This document shows positions 1 through 12,798 of a stretch of 64,000 bases of DNA, in pieces (the stretch's first letter is position 1; every line of letters starts with the position of its first letter). Made by a program: the position numbers and the translations under genes. Origin of the DNA: Diadema setosum (Eukaryota > Echinodermata > Echinoidea > Diadematoida > Diadematidae); assembly GCF_964275005.1 (NCBI RefSeq), contig NC_092692.1, forward strand, positions 11,456,764 through 11,520,763, read 5' to 3'. The notes below the pieces were generated by a model. That model saw only the letters and a program-made list of their open reading frames with translations. It searched no databases and was not told the DNA's origin.

Positions 1-2201
1 GTCACCTGTGCTTCAGTGCCGTACGGCACTGCAGTAAAATTTACTCTGATCGTAACTCGTACCGGGAATTCGTAGTTGTAATGTTACTTACTAGTGCAGT
101 AAAATCTGTGTAAAGTCCAAATAATCCAATGTCATGAATTTGCAACTGGTATCAGAGCTGATCTGGAGTATATTCACATTTTGGCTACTTTCTTTTTAGT
201 AGGCCAGTTTTGATAACGTAAGTACTTGTTTTTGAGGTGGCGAAGTCCCCTGCAGCACACTGCTACATGTACTGTAATATCAACACCACCCAGCCCACTC
301 TCACAGCGTAGCATGCATGTGCAGTGTACTAGGCACCCACAGCATGCAGCCACCTCGCATCTCGCGCAGTGACAGTACACTGCACTGCATCGACCAATCA
401 GCTTGCTGGATCGAAGCAGCATGGGACAGTCCATTCATTGCGCAAGCGCAAATCAGTTTTTCTTAGAATATGACGTCATTATTCTCGTTTGCTGCTCCCG
501 TACAATTTGAGATTTCTGACAACATACCTCATTTATTTTCACTTGTAACTTCAAAAATAGGTCTCGGCAAAGCGAACACCACCCTGCTAACGTCCGCCCA
601 TGTCTAATGAATATGTATGTCAAGTTTCATGAATATTAAGTGGTGCGACCAGATGTGTCTGGAAATAATCGGAGGGTAGTTTTCCGAGACAGCGAAACAT
701 GAAATGTTGAATATCTTAAAAAGTTCTCAATCGTTTCTCATGATTTTTCGTATGTAGATAGAAATCATGATTTTGCATTGATACTGAAAGTTTGAGCGAT
801 TTTGGTCAATGTATAGCGGAGATATGAGAAGGTGAAATTTTGGTGAAAATGAGAACGCCCGATTCGCACTGCCTCGATGACGGTTGAAAATTCAAAACGT
901 TTTGTGGGTTTCGGGGGAGTTAATTATAGTCGTCCGCTGTGACTGCCTACTGGTCCGACAGGCAGGTCATACCAGTAGAAAAAAAAAAAAAATGGGTTAA
1001 TGTGCAGCCCTGGTCTTAAGTACTGTGTTGCGCCAAAATGTCAGGGTTCAGTGGGCACTCTTGATCTCTCAAGAAGCATTCTCTGTGTTGGTTAGACATA
1101 ACATCATGACTCAACAATGTGTTTATTATGTCTTGATATTTGACATACAATTAGCTCCTTTGGAATTGACACCCAGGCTGGCTCCGCCAAATCCCAGGCA
1201 TTGTTTGTTTTTGTTTTTCAAGTTTTCTGTGCTACCACTGCAATGAATCAATGTGCCAAGTCATGATGTCTAGGAGGAGTTCAGTGAGATTTATTTAGAT
1301 GACACTTATAAGTCAAAACATACAGTAGTTCTCAATAATATTTGCCTGCAAACACTGTTTAATTTTTACTCTAAAATGGAGACATAGGCTTTTAATAGAA
1401 ATGTGTGAAATAAATCTGCAATAACACAATTTCAGCTGAGTGACAACAAAAATGCAAAATATTTCCCAAAAAGTTAACCCGAAGTATTGTAGTCTCAGAG
1501 CATACCTGATTATGGTTGCTACGTGATATTAGATATTTGATTACATTGAGTACCAGTGCGATATATCAGGCCACAGCCAGCAGTATCCATTATGCCCAAG
1601 AGTGTTACTGTAAAAGTGGAAATTTTCGCGGTGTTGAAATTTTCACGCATTTCGCGCATCAACAAACTAGCGCGAAAATAAAAGCACACGAATATTTTTG
1701 CTTGCCATATGTTCCTGTGCATGATGTCTTGATTCTGCAGAATTAAACACACGCAAAACTCTTCTTACCCGACCAAGCGTGAAAAATTAGTCGCGCAAAA
1801 ATATCCACTTTAATATACAGTAGTTGTACATGCAGCTTGTTAGTTCCTGGGTGCATGCAATGCAATACTACTGCTAGGGCACAATTTGCTCATTACTTTA
1901 ATACATGTACTGATATTGTTGTACACACACCCTAACTGAATTTGAAGGGCTCTGCTTAAACAAAAAAGTCAGCACCCAACTTTTATTATTTCACACGTTT
2001 GATCTCAAAATAAATTCACAACAGCTCATTATCCCGGCAAATCACGTCTCTACGGTCTGCCAGACAAGCGTCTTGGTACCGTAGCCTTGCGATGTATCGC
2101 AAGCAAATTTCATATGGTGGAAGATGAATTTTGAGCCCTTGTGAGAACTAGCATCTTTAAATCTTGTCTCCTCACATTTAATATAACTTGCTCTCTTTCA
2201 G
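1..2201. other. Sequence upstream of the first visible TMEM104 exon; presumably intron
   Basis: No convincing exon on either strand. The only recognisable repeat is a short TACTGTAAA-type MITE (1606-1822, listed separately). A small GC-richer patch at 240-440 has an open frame on the minus strand without recognisable similarity. An imperfect inverted pair around 560-570 and 680-690 (GTCTCGG/CCGAGAC) may mark another small repeat. Because the 2202 exon begins mid-codon, an upstream TMEM104 exon must exist, most likely left of the window. Confidence 0.5.
1606..1822. repeat. MITE, TACTGTAAAAGTGG family, copy 1
   Basis: Starts TACTGTAAAAGTGG and ends CCACTTTAATATACAGTA, an imperfect terminal inverted repeat. 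The interior is rich in GCG/CGC-containing words. The same family recurs at 33003-33217, with the internal block ending in AAAAATTAGTCGCG shared by both copies. TA-like ends suggest a Tc1/mariner-type target, but flanking duplication cannot be separated from the TIR. Confidence 0.7.
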
Positions 2202-5200
2202 CACATCCTCTGCAGGAAATCTGAGTGACAACGACGAATGCTGGAGTGGCGTGTCCATCTCACGAATGAACGCTTACAGGATATATCTGGTAAGATAACT
2301 GCCAGGTTTTCATGCCTCCACCACGAAGTGTCGCTGCAGGCATTATCTTTTGGGGGATTTTTTTTTCTATTTGTCTATCCTTCCGTCCATATTTCGGTCA
2401 GTCTTTCTGTCCATAATTGATTTTATGGACAACGTAACTCAAGAACAGCTTGAGGTAACCTAATGAAACTTAGCAGATATATATTTTTGAGTGGAAGAAG
2501 TGAACTGTTAACTTGTTGGTGCGTGCACTCAAGATCATAGGTCATAGGTCGAGGTCAAATTCTGTAATTATAATATTTTCCCCATATCTCTATGGTATTT
2601 TTATGAAATGCATGTATTCCAAGATAAAGATTCCCCTGGAAATGTTGTTGGCCAAGGAGTCAAAGGTCAAAGTTCAACAGATAAAAAATGCTTGAATTTC
2701 ACTTTTTAGCTTACCTGACCGTAAGGCTCAAGTGAGCTGTTGCGATAATTTATCACGCAGTGTCCACTATGTTTTGCGCGTTTTTTTATAAATTTTCAGC
2801 TTCTTCTCAAAAACTTCTTGATGGCTTTGGGCCATACTTGGCAGGTAGCAACCCTTAAGTGATACATCATGTAGGATCTCAATTTGTTCAAATGGGTAGC
2901 AGGGGACCCCATATCCACCCCCCCCCCCAAAAAAAAAAAAAAAAAAAAGCGGAATCTTTAAAAATGTTCTCTAGAGTAGTAGAACCAGAAGTGATAGAGC
3001 TAAGTCAATATTATGAGTAAGTAGATCGGTCATTGTAGTTTCAAGATGGTTCATTGCAGATCTTCGGGTTCCCACCGGGAGGCCCTTTTAGGGTTCACAT
3101 TAGGGTCCAATTATTGCATTTCCATCCTCATCTTGAAAACGTGTGATCAAATTTTCACTTAACTCAGCAGGTATTGTTGCTAGGTGTGATAGTACACAAA
3201 TATTCACTCTTCCTAATTAGAGTTTCTGGTTAATATGGGCAGAGGTGACTTCAAATGATATCATTCACTGAAGGGCACAGCCCCCAAGTGAATAGTTCTT
3301 TGGGAGGCACCAAGGTAACCAAAATGGGATCAGTTTTTACAAATTTATATTTTTCTTCAAAATAAAGAAAAAATCAGATTTGTCATCAAACTCTGCAGGC
3401 ATTATCCCTGGGACCCCAAAGGGACCCCAGAATCCCAGAAGCAGAAAATCTTCGAAGAATCTTCTATTTAAAAAAAAAAAAAAAAAATAGAAATGCACCG
3501 AGTATAGTGAGTATAAATTCAATTTTGTATCTGGCACTTGGGGCCGGGACTAAATTCAGGGCCAGACTTCATGTTTTGATCTTGCCTCATAGGTAATAGC
3601 CCACAAAATGTTGAAGTTGAACTTGCCATGCACAGGTTAGCGTGAGACCTCGTTCCTGGTCTCTTGTTAATATGCAAAAGATGTACTCATGGGGGGCATT
3701 TCATGAAGCGTTTCATGAAGCGTTTGGGTCCGACAACTTTGTCGGACAAAATGCTTCATGAAATGCCCCCCAGGGGTTCATTCACACAGTCAGATGTATT
3801 CAGTTGGTACAAAGCAAATTCATCGTTAGGGGGCACTAATCCCAAACTCTTATGACAATTTGAACTGGAGGTTGTTGTTTCATGCCCATCAACTATGGAA
3901 CAAAGAACACACTTAAATGAAACTAGTTGTCTACACCAGTTGTCTACCGGTTCATGCTTGTTTATTCCTTCCCTCGCGTACATACCGGAGTGTCCGAATC
4001 TCACATACATCAAACATCTATACACTATTCGCTCCCTCAAACGTTTTAACCTCCCCACAGCTGATTTAATTACTGTATACTCAGAATACATACGTCCTGT
4101 TCTTGAGTATGGCTGCCCAGTGTTCAGTGGCTCCCTCACAAAGAAACTTGAAAGTCAGTTGGAAATGATTCAGAAAAGAGCCTGCAGAATAATATTAGGC
4201 AAAAACTACACATCGTACATTACAGCTCTTGAAACCTGCAAGTTGGGCACTTTAGCCGAAAGGAGAAGACAGCTGAGTCTAGAATTTGCTTGTCGGATGG
4301 TTAAAAACCCGCTCGTATCTCACTGGCTACCTGCTAAACACCAAGGGCATCAATACACATTGCGTTCGAACACAAGGTACCAGCAATGCAAATGTAAAAC
4401 AAAATGGTTTCAGGACAGTGCAATTCCATATTTCATTAATCTACTGAATAATAAAGATTAGAAATTTTTATGCATTTGTATATGTAGCATTTCAAGTATA
4501 ATGTTTTCCGCCTGTTTGTTTATCAGTCTATTTGCCTGTGTTGTCTTTTGATATGGTATTATTTGTGACAGAAAAATATATTGCGGATTTGAGTAAATGA
4601 CCGGATATTTGGTATATATGAAACAATAGTGAGGATTTAACTGATTTTTTGAGTCATAATTTTTATGATTGTTATAGCCTAGACGGGTAGATTTCGTTTT
4701 TCCTTTTTTAATTTCGAATATTGTTTTGTTATGGTAACCGCATTTTTTTATAAAGAAAAACAATGAGTCTGGATTGAGTTGATCCTTCTTTTTTATTTTT
4801 TTTCATTTCAGATTTGGACTTGAGATATAGTTTTTTTTTTCTGATGGATATAGTTTTTTGATATGTAGGCCTAAAAGATATGTTTTATTTATGTTGAAGG
4901 ATGAGCTGTTATGATGATAATAATTGTTTAAAAGAAAAGAAAGAAATATTGTTTATTTTATTGAACTTTGGCACACGTGACTAATGTGATGTGAAGGTGT
5001 AATTTTTTTTTTTTTTATCAAAATCAATATATGTAGATGAAATAGTAATGGCATTTTTTTAATGACTAGATGTGTAATGATATGTTGACAGTCAACTTTT
5101 TTTCCCTTTTCCTCATTTCTTCTTTTTTTCGTTTTTCTTTTCTTTTTGAAAAAGTAATCTGAGTAATGATGGGCTGGTACCCTCACTGATTTCATTATCA

Positions 5201-8200
5201 GTTGTAATAGTAATGATTTTTTTTTTTTTTTATTCGGTGTTGAGCAGTGTTGCCATGTTGACAGGATATTTTTTTATCTCTTTTTTATTTTTTTCGTTTT
5301 TTGTAAAAGCAATTTCAGAATTGATTGGGCTGGTACCCTCATATATTGATCACTTCTTGTGATTTACCACATGTGACTACTGTAATATTTGTTCTTTTTT
5401 TATGTATCATGTCGTTATATCATTGTTTGTACAGAGCACCAAAATAATCTGTCTATTTTTATAACTATGATTGTAAAACATGTGCAATTCAGCCCTTGGC
5501 TGCCAGACATGATTTTTAATAAAACCTGTTCAATTCAATTCAATTCAATTCAATTCAATTCAATTCAATTCAAAACATGTGTTATTTTCAGACACTAGAT
5601 GGCGTAACTACAATTGTATTATAACTTTACTAGTGAACACATACAACAGAGATGATACTTACAATGCCCTTTCTCAGTTGGTAGGCATACCTGTAAAAGG
5701 TCATAAATGCAGACCTGTCTTGAGGGAGAAAAAACAAACAAACAAACAAACATGGATGTGCTAGCCTCGGGGTAGAAGGCACTCATTGTATCATCAACTA
5801 ATCTGTGGAGAGCAGAAGGAAATAGGGAAGACAGACCTGTCCGGGGGAGAAAAGAAAAGCATTCATTGCGCTAGCAAGTTCATCTTTAGGGTACAAGTTC
5901 ATTCTATCACATTGACAGCTCTTGTCAGTTTAAAGCATGCCAGCAATTTTGTGGGGAAGCAGAAGGGAATGGGAGAAGAAAAAGCTGAATGAATGGATAT
6001 TGTTGTTCTTGCATGAATTTCAGCTGACTTTACCATTGATGAGTTCAAGAGTTCACAGAATCTGTAGCCTAGTAGGTGGGGTTATTTAGGTAGATGATAG
6101 AGTGGAGAGGGCTTCCCATGCCCCCCTCCAGATCTTGGCTGTTTACCGCACAATCACAATGAAAATAGGCACACACATTGCCTACGTGACTAAATCCGCA
6201 AAACTGCAAGGTTGTTTTCAACGAGTTATTATTTTCCCCGCCGAACGAGTTTGAGCAGGGGACTATGAAACAAGCTCCGTACATGTGTGTGTCCGTGTGT
6301 CCGTCCGTCTGTCTGTCTGTCTGTCTGTGCGTCCGTGTGTGATCAAAATCTTCAATTTGCTACTTCTCTGTCATTTCTGAGCCAATTTTGATTCTGTTTG
6401 CTTTATATGATAGCACTACATGGGAGCTTTGAAACTTCTACACAGAATTTCAGTTGTGACCATTGACCTTGACCTTTGACCTATATTGTACATTTTGCTA
6501 CAAAATGCTACTCCTTCGCCATTTCTAACCCGATTTCGATTCCGTTTGCTTTATGTGATGGCACTAGTTGAGGGCTTCAAAACTTCTACACAGAATTTTG
6601 ACCTTTGACCTTGATTTTTGACCTATATTGTACATTGGCTACAAAATGCTACTCCTTCGCCATTTCTAACCCGATTTCGATTCTGTTTGCTTTATGTGAT
6701 GGCACTAGGTGAGGGCTTCAAAACTTCTACACAGAATTTTGACCTTCGACTTCTTTGACCTTTGACCTTGATTTTTGACCTATATTGTACATTTTGCTAC
6801 AAAATGCTACTCCTTCGCCATTTCTAACCCGATTTCGATTCTGTTTGCTTTATGTGATGGCACTAGGTGAGGGCTTCAAAACTTCTACACGGAATTTTGA
6901 CCTTTGACTTCTTTGACCTTTGACCTTGATTTTTTACCTTTATTGTACAATGGCTATAAAATGCTACTCCTTCACCATTTCTAACCCAATTTTGATTCCG
7001 TTTGCTTTATATGATGGCACTAGGTGAGGGCTTCAAAACTTCTACACAGAATTTTGACCTTTGACCTTTTTTGACCTTTGACCTTGATTTTTGACCTGTA
7101 TTGTACATTTTGCTACAAAATGCTACATGTACTTCCGGCGGGGACATATATTGCGCACCGCGTAATTTCTACTTTTCCTTGTTTTTCTAGTTTACATGAA
7201 CGTTAATTTATGCATAATGTATGTGTAAAATCAGACTATTTGCCATTGATTATTATAGAAAAAGCTCTGAAAAGGCATAATTTTGGTGTAAATATTCTTT
7301 CCTGAGTCTTTTAATAGCAAATGCTAAGAAAATGTGTGCAATTATTTTTTTTCCAATTACTCAATGTATTCCTTTGCTTTTCAACTTTTGTTCAATTGTT
7401 ATCTAACGAAATTGATCGGCGATACTGTTCCAAGCATGAAAATATGTTGATTATTGATTTTCATCAATAAAAGCAAAAAAAAAAAAAAATATGAAATTCG
7501 ACTGAAAGCACAATTTGCACTTATACATGAATTCATGTTTTTGAGCAATTTTTTGTCCGATATGCATGTACACTGTACATGTTTATGCGTACCTTTGGAA
7601 CCGCGCACCCAGGTGTCGCAAATTTGGTGTCAAAACAGGTTCAGCGATGCAGTGCAATTAACTCGCTAAAAAATTTGACCTGGGTGCCTGATTTGCATAA
7701 AGTAAACAATGTGTTTACGCAATATCTCGCCTCAGATCAGAAGCCATCAAATGATAAAATCTATACAGCAAATAGAAGGAGAAAACTATTCTCTAACTTG
7801 CAATGTTAGTTATTTTGAGTTTGATTGAGGATAAACCTGTGAAATTAACGTCGAAACTCAGCTTCCAACAAAGATAATTTAGTCTTTAAAAAAGTGTTAT
7901 TTCCTCACTTTTTTATTCATTGCCCAAAAATGACACTTTAGTATGACTTGTGATAGTATGTCCGTACTGTGTTCCAAATATCTTTTCTGTAATATTTGTC
8001 GCACAGTTATGTCAGAAAAAACAAATCAAGATTACTGTCATTTGTGACCCACGTAAAATCCATAGCGTGTGCGTTACGCAGTCCTATGTATCGGTTTTCG
8101 TGCTGCATGTAACAGTTGATGCACAGTGCAGGGTTCGTTTCTCACCCACTCACCACCTTGTAGACCGAGACCAAACCCTGTCGCCATGCGCCAAACCTGA

Positions 8201-11200
8201 CACCGCAGATTGGTTAAGATTGCACTGACCAGTTGAGTTACATGCGTAGGAAGATGATCTAGTTGTACATGTCCAGTATTTTCTCTTAAATTCAGGGCTG
8301 CCAACTCTCACTCATTTTGGTCCTTTCTCACTCTAAAACTTTATTGTCCCCGCCGAACGAGTTCGAGCAGGGGACTATGAAACGGGCTCCGTACGTGTGT
8401 GTGTGTCCGTGTGTCCGTCTGTCCGTCTGTCTGTCCGTCCGTGTGTGCGTCCGTGTGTGATCAAAATGTTCAATTTACTACTTCTCTGTCATTTATGAGC
8501 CGATTTTGATTCTGTTTGCTTTATATGATAGCACTACATGGGAGCTTTGAAACTTCTACACAGAATTTCAGTTGTGACCTTTGACCTATATTGTACATTT
8601 CGCTACAAAATGCTACTCCTTCACCATTTCTAACCCAATTTTGATTCCGTTTGCTTTATATGATGGCACTAGGTGAGGGCTTCAAAACTTCTACACAGAA
8701 TTTTGACCTTTGACTTTTTTGACCTTTGACCTTGATTTTTGACCTGTATTGTACATTTTGCTACAAAATGCTACATGTACTTCCGGCGGGGACATATATT
8801 GCGCACCGCGTAATTTCTACTTTTCCTTGTTTTTCTAGTTTACATGAACGTTAATTTATGCATAATGTATGTGTAAAATCAGACTATTTGCCATTGATTA
8901 TTATAGAAAAAGCTCTGAAAAGGCATAATTTTGGTGTAAATATTCTTTCCTGAGTCTTTTAATAGCAAATGCTAAGAAAATGTGTGCAATTATTTTTTTT
9001 CCAATTACTCAATGTATTCCTTTGCTTTTCAACTTTTGTTCAATTGTTATCTAACGAAATTGATCGGCGATACTGTTCCAAGCATGAAAATATGTTGATT
9101 ATTGATTTTCATCAATAAAAGCAAAAAAAAAAAAAAATATGAAATTCGACTGAAAGCACAATTTGCACTTATACATGAATTCATGTTTTTGAGCAATTTT
9201 TTGTCCGATATGCATGTACACTGTACATGTTTATGCGTACCTTTGGAACCGCGCACCCAGGTGTCGCAAATTTGGTGTCAAAACAGGTTCAGCGATGCAG
9301 TGCAATTAACTCGCTAAAAAATTTGACCTGGGTGCCTGATTTGCATAAAGTAAACAATGTGTTTACGCAATATCTCGCCTCAGATCAGAAGCCATCAAAT
9401 GATAAAATCTATACAGCAAATAGAAGGAGAAAACTATTCTCTAACTTGCAATGTTAGTTATTTTGAGTTTGATTGAGGATAAACCTGTGAAATTAACGTC
9501 GAAACTCAGCTTCCAACAAAGATAATTTAGTCTTTAAAAAAGTGTTATTTCCTCACTTTTTTATTCATTGCCCAAAAATGACACTTTAGTATGACTTGTG
9601 ATAGTATGTCCGTACTGTGTTCCAAATATCTTTTCTGTAATATTTGTCGCACAGTTATGTCAGAAAAAACAAATCAAGATTACTGTCATTTGTGACCCAC
9701 GTAAAATCCATAGCGTGTGCGTTACGCAGTCCTATGTATCGGTTTTCGTGCTGCATGTAACAGTTGATGCACAGTGCAGGGTTCGTTTCTCACCCACTCA
9801 CCACCTTGTAGACCGAGACCAAACCCTGTCGCCATGCGCCAAACCTGACACCGCAGATTGGTTAAGATTGCACTGACCAGTTGAGTTACATGCGTAGGAA
9901 GATGATCTAGTTGTACATGTCCAGTATTTTCTCTTAAATTCAGGGCTGCCAACTCTCACTCATTTTGGTCCTTTCTCACTCTAAAACTTTATTGTCCCCG
10001 CCGAACGAGTTCGAGCAGGGGACTATGAAACGGGCTCCGTACGTGTGTGTGTGTCCGTGTGTCCGTCTGTCCGTCTGTCTGTCCGTCCGTGTGTGCGTCC
10101 GTGTGTGATCAAAATGTTCAATTTACTACTTCTCTGTCATTTATGAGCCGATTTTGATTCTGTTTGCTTTATATGATAGCACTACATGGGAGCTTTGAAA
10201 CTTCTACACAGAATTTCAGTTGTGACCTTTGACCTATATTGTACATTTCGCTACAAAATGCTACTTCTTCGCCATTTCTAACCCGATTTCGATTCCATTT
10301 GCTTTATGTGATGGCACTAGGTGAGGGCTTCAAAACTTCTACACAGAATTTTGACCTTTGACCTTGATTTTTGATCTGTATTGTACGTTTTGCTACAAAA
10401 TGCTACTCCTTCGCCATTTCTAACCCGATTTCAATTCCGTTTGCTTTATGTGATGGCACTAGGTGAGGGCTTCAAAACTGCTACACAGAATTTTGACCTT
10501 TGACTTCTTTGACCTTTGATTTTTGACCTGTATTGTACATTTTGCTACAAAATGCTACTCCTTCGCCATTTCTAACCCGATTTCGATTCCGTTTGCTTTA
10601 AGTGATGGCACTAGGTGAGGGCTTTAAAACTTCTACACAGAATTTTGACCTTTGACTTCTTTAACCTTTGACCTTGATTTTTTACCTGTATTGTACATTT
10701 TGCTACAAAATGCTACTCCTTCGCCATTTCTAACCCGATTTCAATTCCGTTTGCTCTATGTGATGGCACTAGGTGAGGGCTTCAGAACTTCTACACAGAA
10801 TTTTGACCTTTGACTTCTTTGACCTTTGACCTTGATTTTTGACCTGTATTGTACATTTGCGACAAAATGCTACTTCCGGCGGGGACATATATTACGCACC
10901 GCATAATTTCTACTTCTCCTTGTTTCATTTGCATGCATTTCTATTGATCTCACTCATTTTGACTCCTAAATTATAGCATTGGCCTATGGGAGTTTCACTC
11001 CAAACTAGTTTCCAATGTTGGCAGCCCTGTAAATTTGGTTGTCTATCTGCTCTGATTTTAACATAACTACTAATTGCACAAACACAAAGCTTTGTAGGAG
11101 GTGAGTCTGGGGTATACAGACTAACAATATGTTAAAGGTTCTGTTCACTTTTGGGAACAGTGATTTTTTTTTTTTTTTTTAATGTTCAAGACATCACTTT

Positions 11201-12582
11201 TGATGCATTTGTGTAGGTCTGTGGTATCACAAAGCATCTAACCATATAAACATTTTGCAAGAAAGCCTAAAATATAAGGAGATATCAGTATTTTCCTCAT
11301 GAAACCATAACTGTAGATGGTTTAGTCTGCCAGCATTTGTTGAACATTATTGTTCATATTCTGTGTACTTAACAATACTTAGCATTGATTATACAGATTC
11401 AAATTTTTACAGTGGTTGTTTCTATCCCAAACTTACATTTTGGAACTATTTTAAAGGTAGGGAATCCCATTTGCATGCCTTAAATGAAGAGTTGTATAAA
11501 AACAGTGGTATGTTGAAGAGAGTATCATTTTAGAAACTCCCATAAAGTATTGAAAGTGGAAGGTAACATTTAGTACATTTTTATTGACCGTTAGATTTTG
11601 AATTGAATTTTTTTCGGGGCTCACCGTAAATTCCAGTACATTGCTCGAGAGGCTACCTTTGCAGACCCATTTGATGCACTGCATGTGTGTCCATCATGTA
11701 TTTTTTGTGAAGAAAGTTCATCAAAACTTACAAACATTTCTATATACATTCTTGCCACACACTCTATTATGCTATTACATCAGCTTTTATACTTTTAGAT
11801 TTGTGTTTATAGATTTAAAAAAATACAGAAGACTGCAATTGTGACTGACACACAGAACTACTGAGTAGTTGAGTTTTGTGCATTATTCAAATTGTAGATA
11901 ACTGTTGACTTCCAAATTTCTCAGCAGTGGCCTAAACAAGTCCCCTGAGGTTCATATCTAATGTTTTGCTGCATTTTGGGAGGTCTGTAAAAGGTATCCC
12001 CTACCTTTAAAGCACTAATGCTGGGTTTTTGTTTCATTTGCAAATGGTATATTATGCCTTTAATCAAATGTATATTCATGCAGTAGCAGACTTGTGTCAG
12101 GAAATTATCCTAAGCCTTACACATGATCAACTTAAACAGAAAAATACAAATATCTCAGCATTTTTGCCAAAAAATTAAGATGAAGGATGACATATATTCA
12201 TATCAGATACATATGTGAAGTTTCAAGGGATTTGGAGGTACAGTGCTTTGATGACCTTTACAAAATTCAAAAGCTTACGCCCCTTTTCGCGGAGTTAATT
12301 GCACTGTATCGCCAGGCCTGAAAACATACGGGAGACTCAAGAGAAAAATGTTGTAAACCATCACAGTGATAGCTTTTTCTGAGGGAGACATATCACACAG
12401 AATGTCAAGCAACCTTGACCACTCCGCTTTTGCGTGCTGTGACCCACATGTTGTCACCATCTTTATCTCTATCATTTTGTGTTACATAGTAAGTACAGTA
12501 CAATGTACCCTTTCACTCTTGTTTTTGTCTTATGTTTGTAATGTTTATGAGATGTATGTTCTTTTTTTCTGATATCATAATA

Positions 12583-12626
<44 letters not shown>

Positions 12627-12760
12627 AATGATAATATTGATAATCACCATCATCATCATCTGGCAATAAAAAAAAAAAAGAATGAAAATGGAGACTGTTT
12701 TGCACATTCTGCAAAGAGTTTCAAACACACAGTCTTGTATCCACTTTGTCTCCCTCTCTT

Positions 12761-12798
<38 letters not shown>

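Noticed and set aside
174-478. Cys-rich minus-strand open frame with a nearby CCAAT box and TGACGTCA (471-478), considered as a promoter/first exon
   Set aside because: No similarity, no downstream gene on either strand that fits; the motifs are short enough to occur by chance.
3756-4139. 127-codon minus-strand open frame
   Set aside because: Antisense to the LINE reverse-transcriptase tail.
5531-5573. CRISPR-like or independent satellite array (CAATT repeated)
   Set aside because: It is the pentanucleotide tail of the adjacent LINE.
7399-8304. Set of small open frames repeated exactly at 9047-9952
   Set aside because: Their conservation is only the recent DNA duplication; there is no protein similarity, and frames overlap on both strands.
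12472-12728. His-rich and Ile-rich open frames
   Set aside because: They are translations of the (ATG)n microsatellite.
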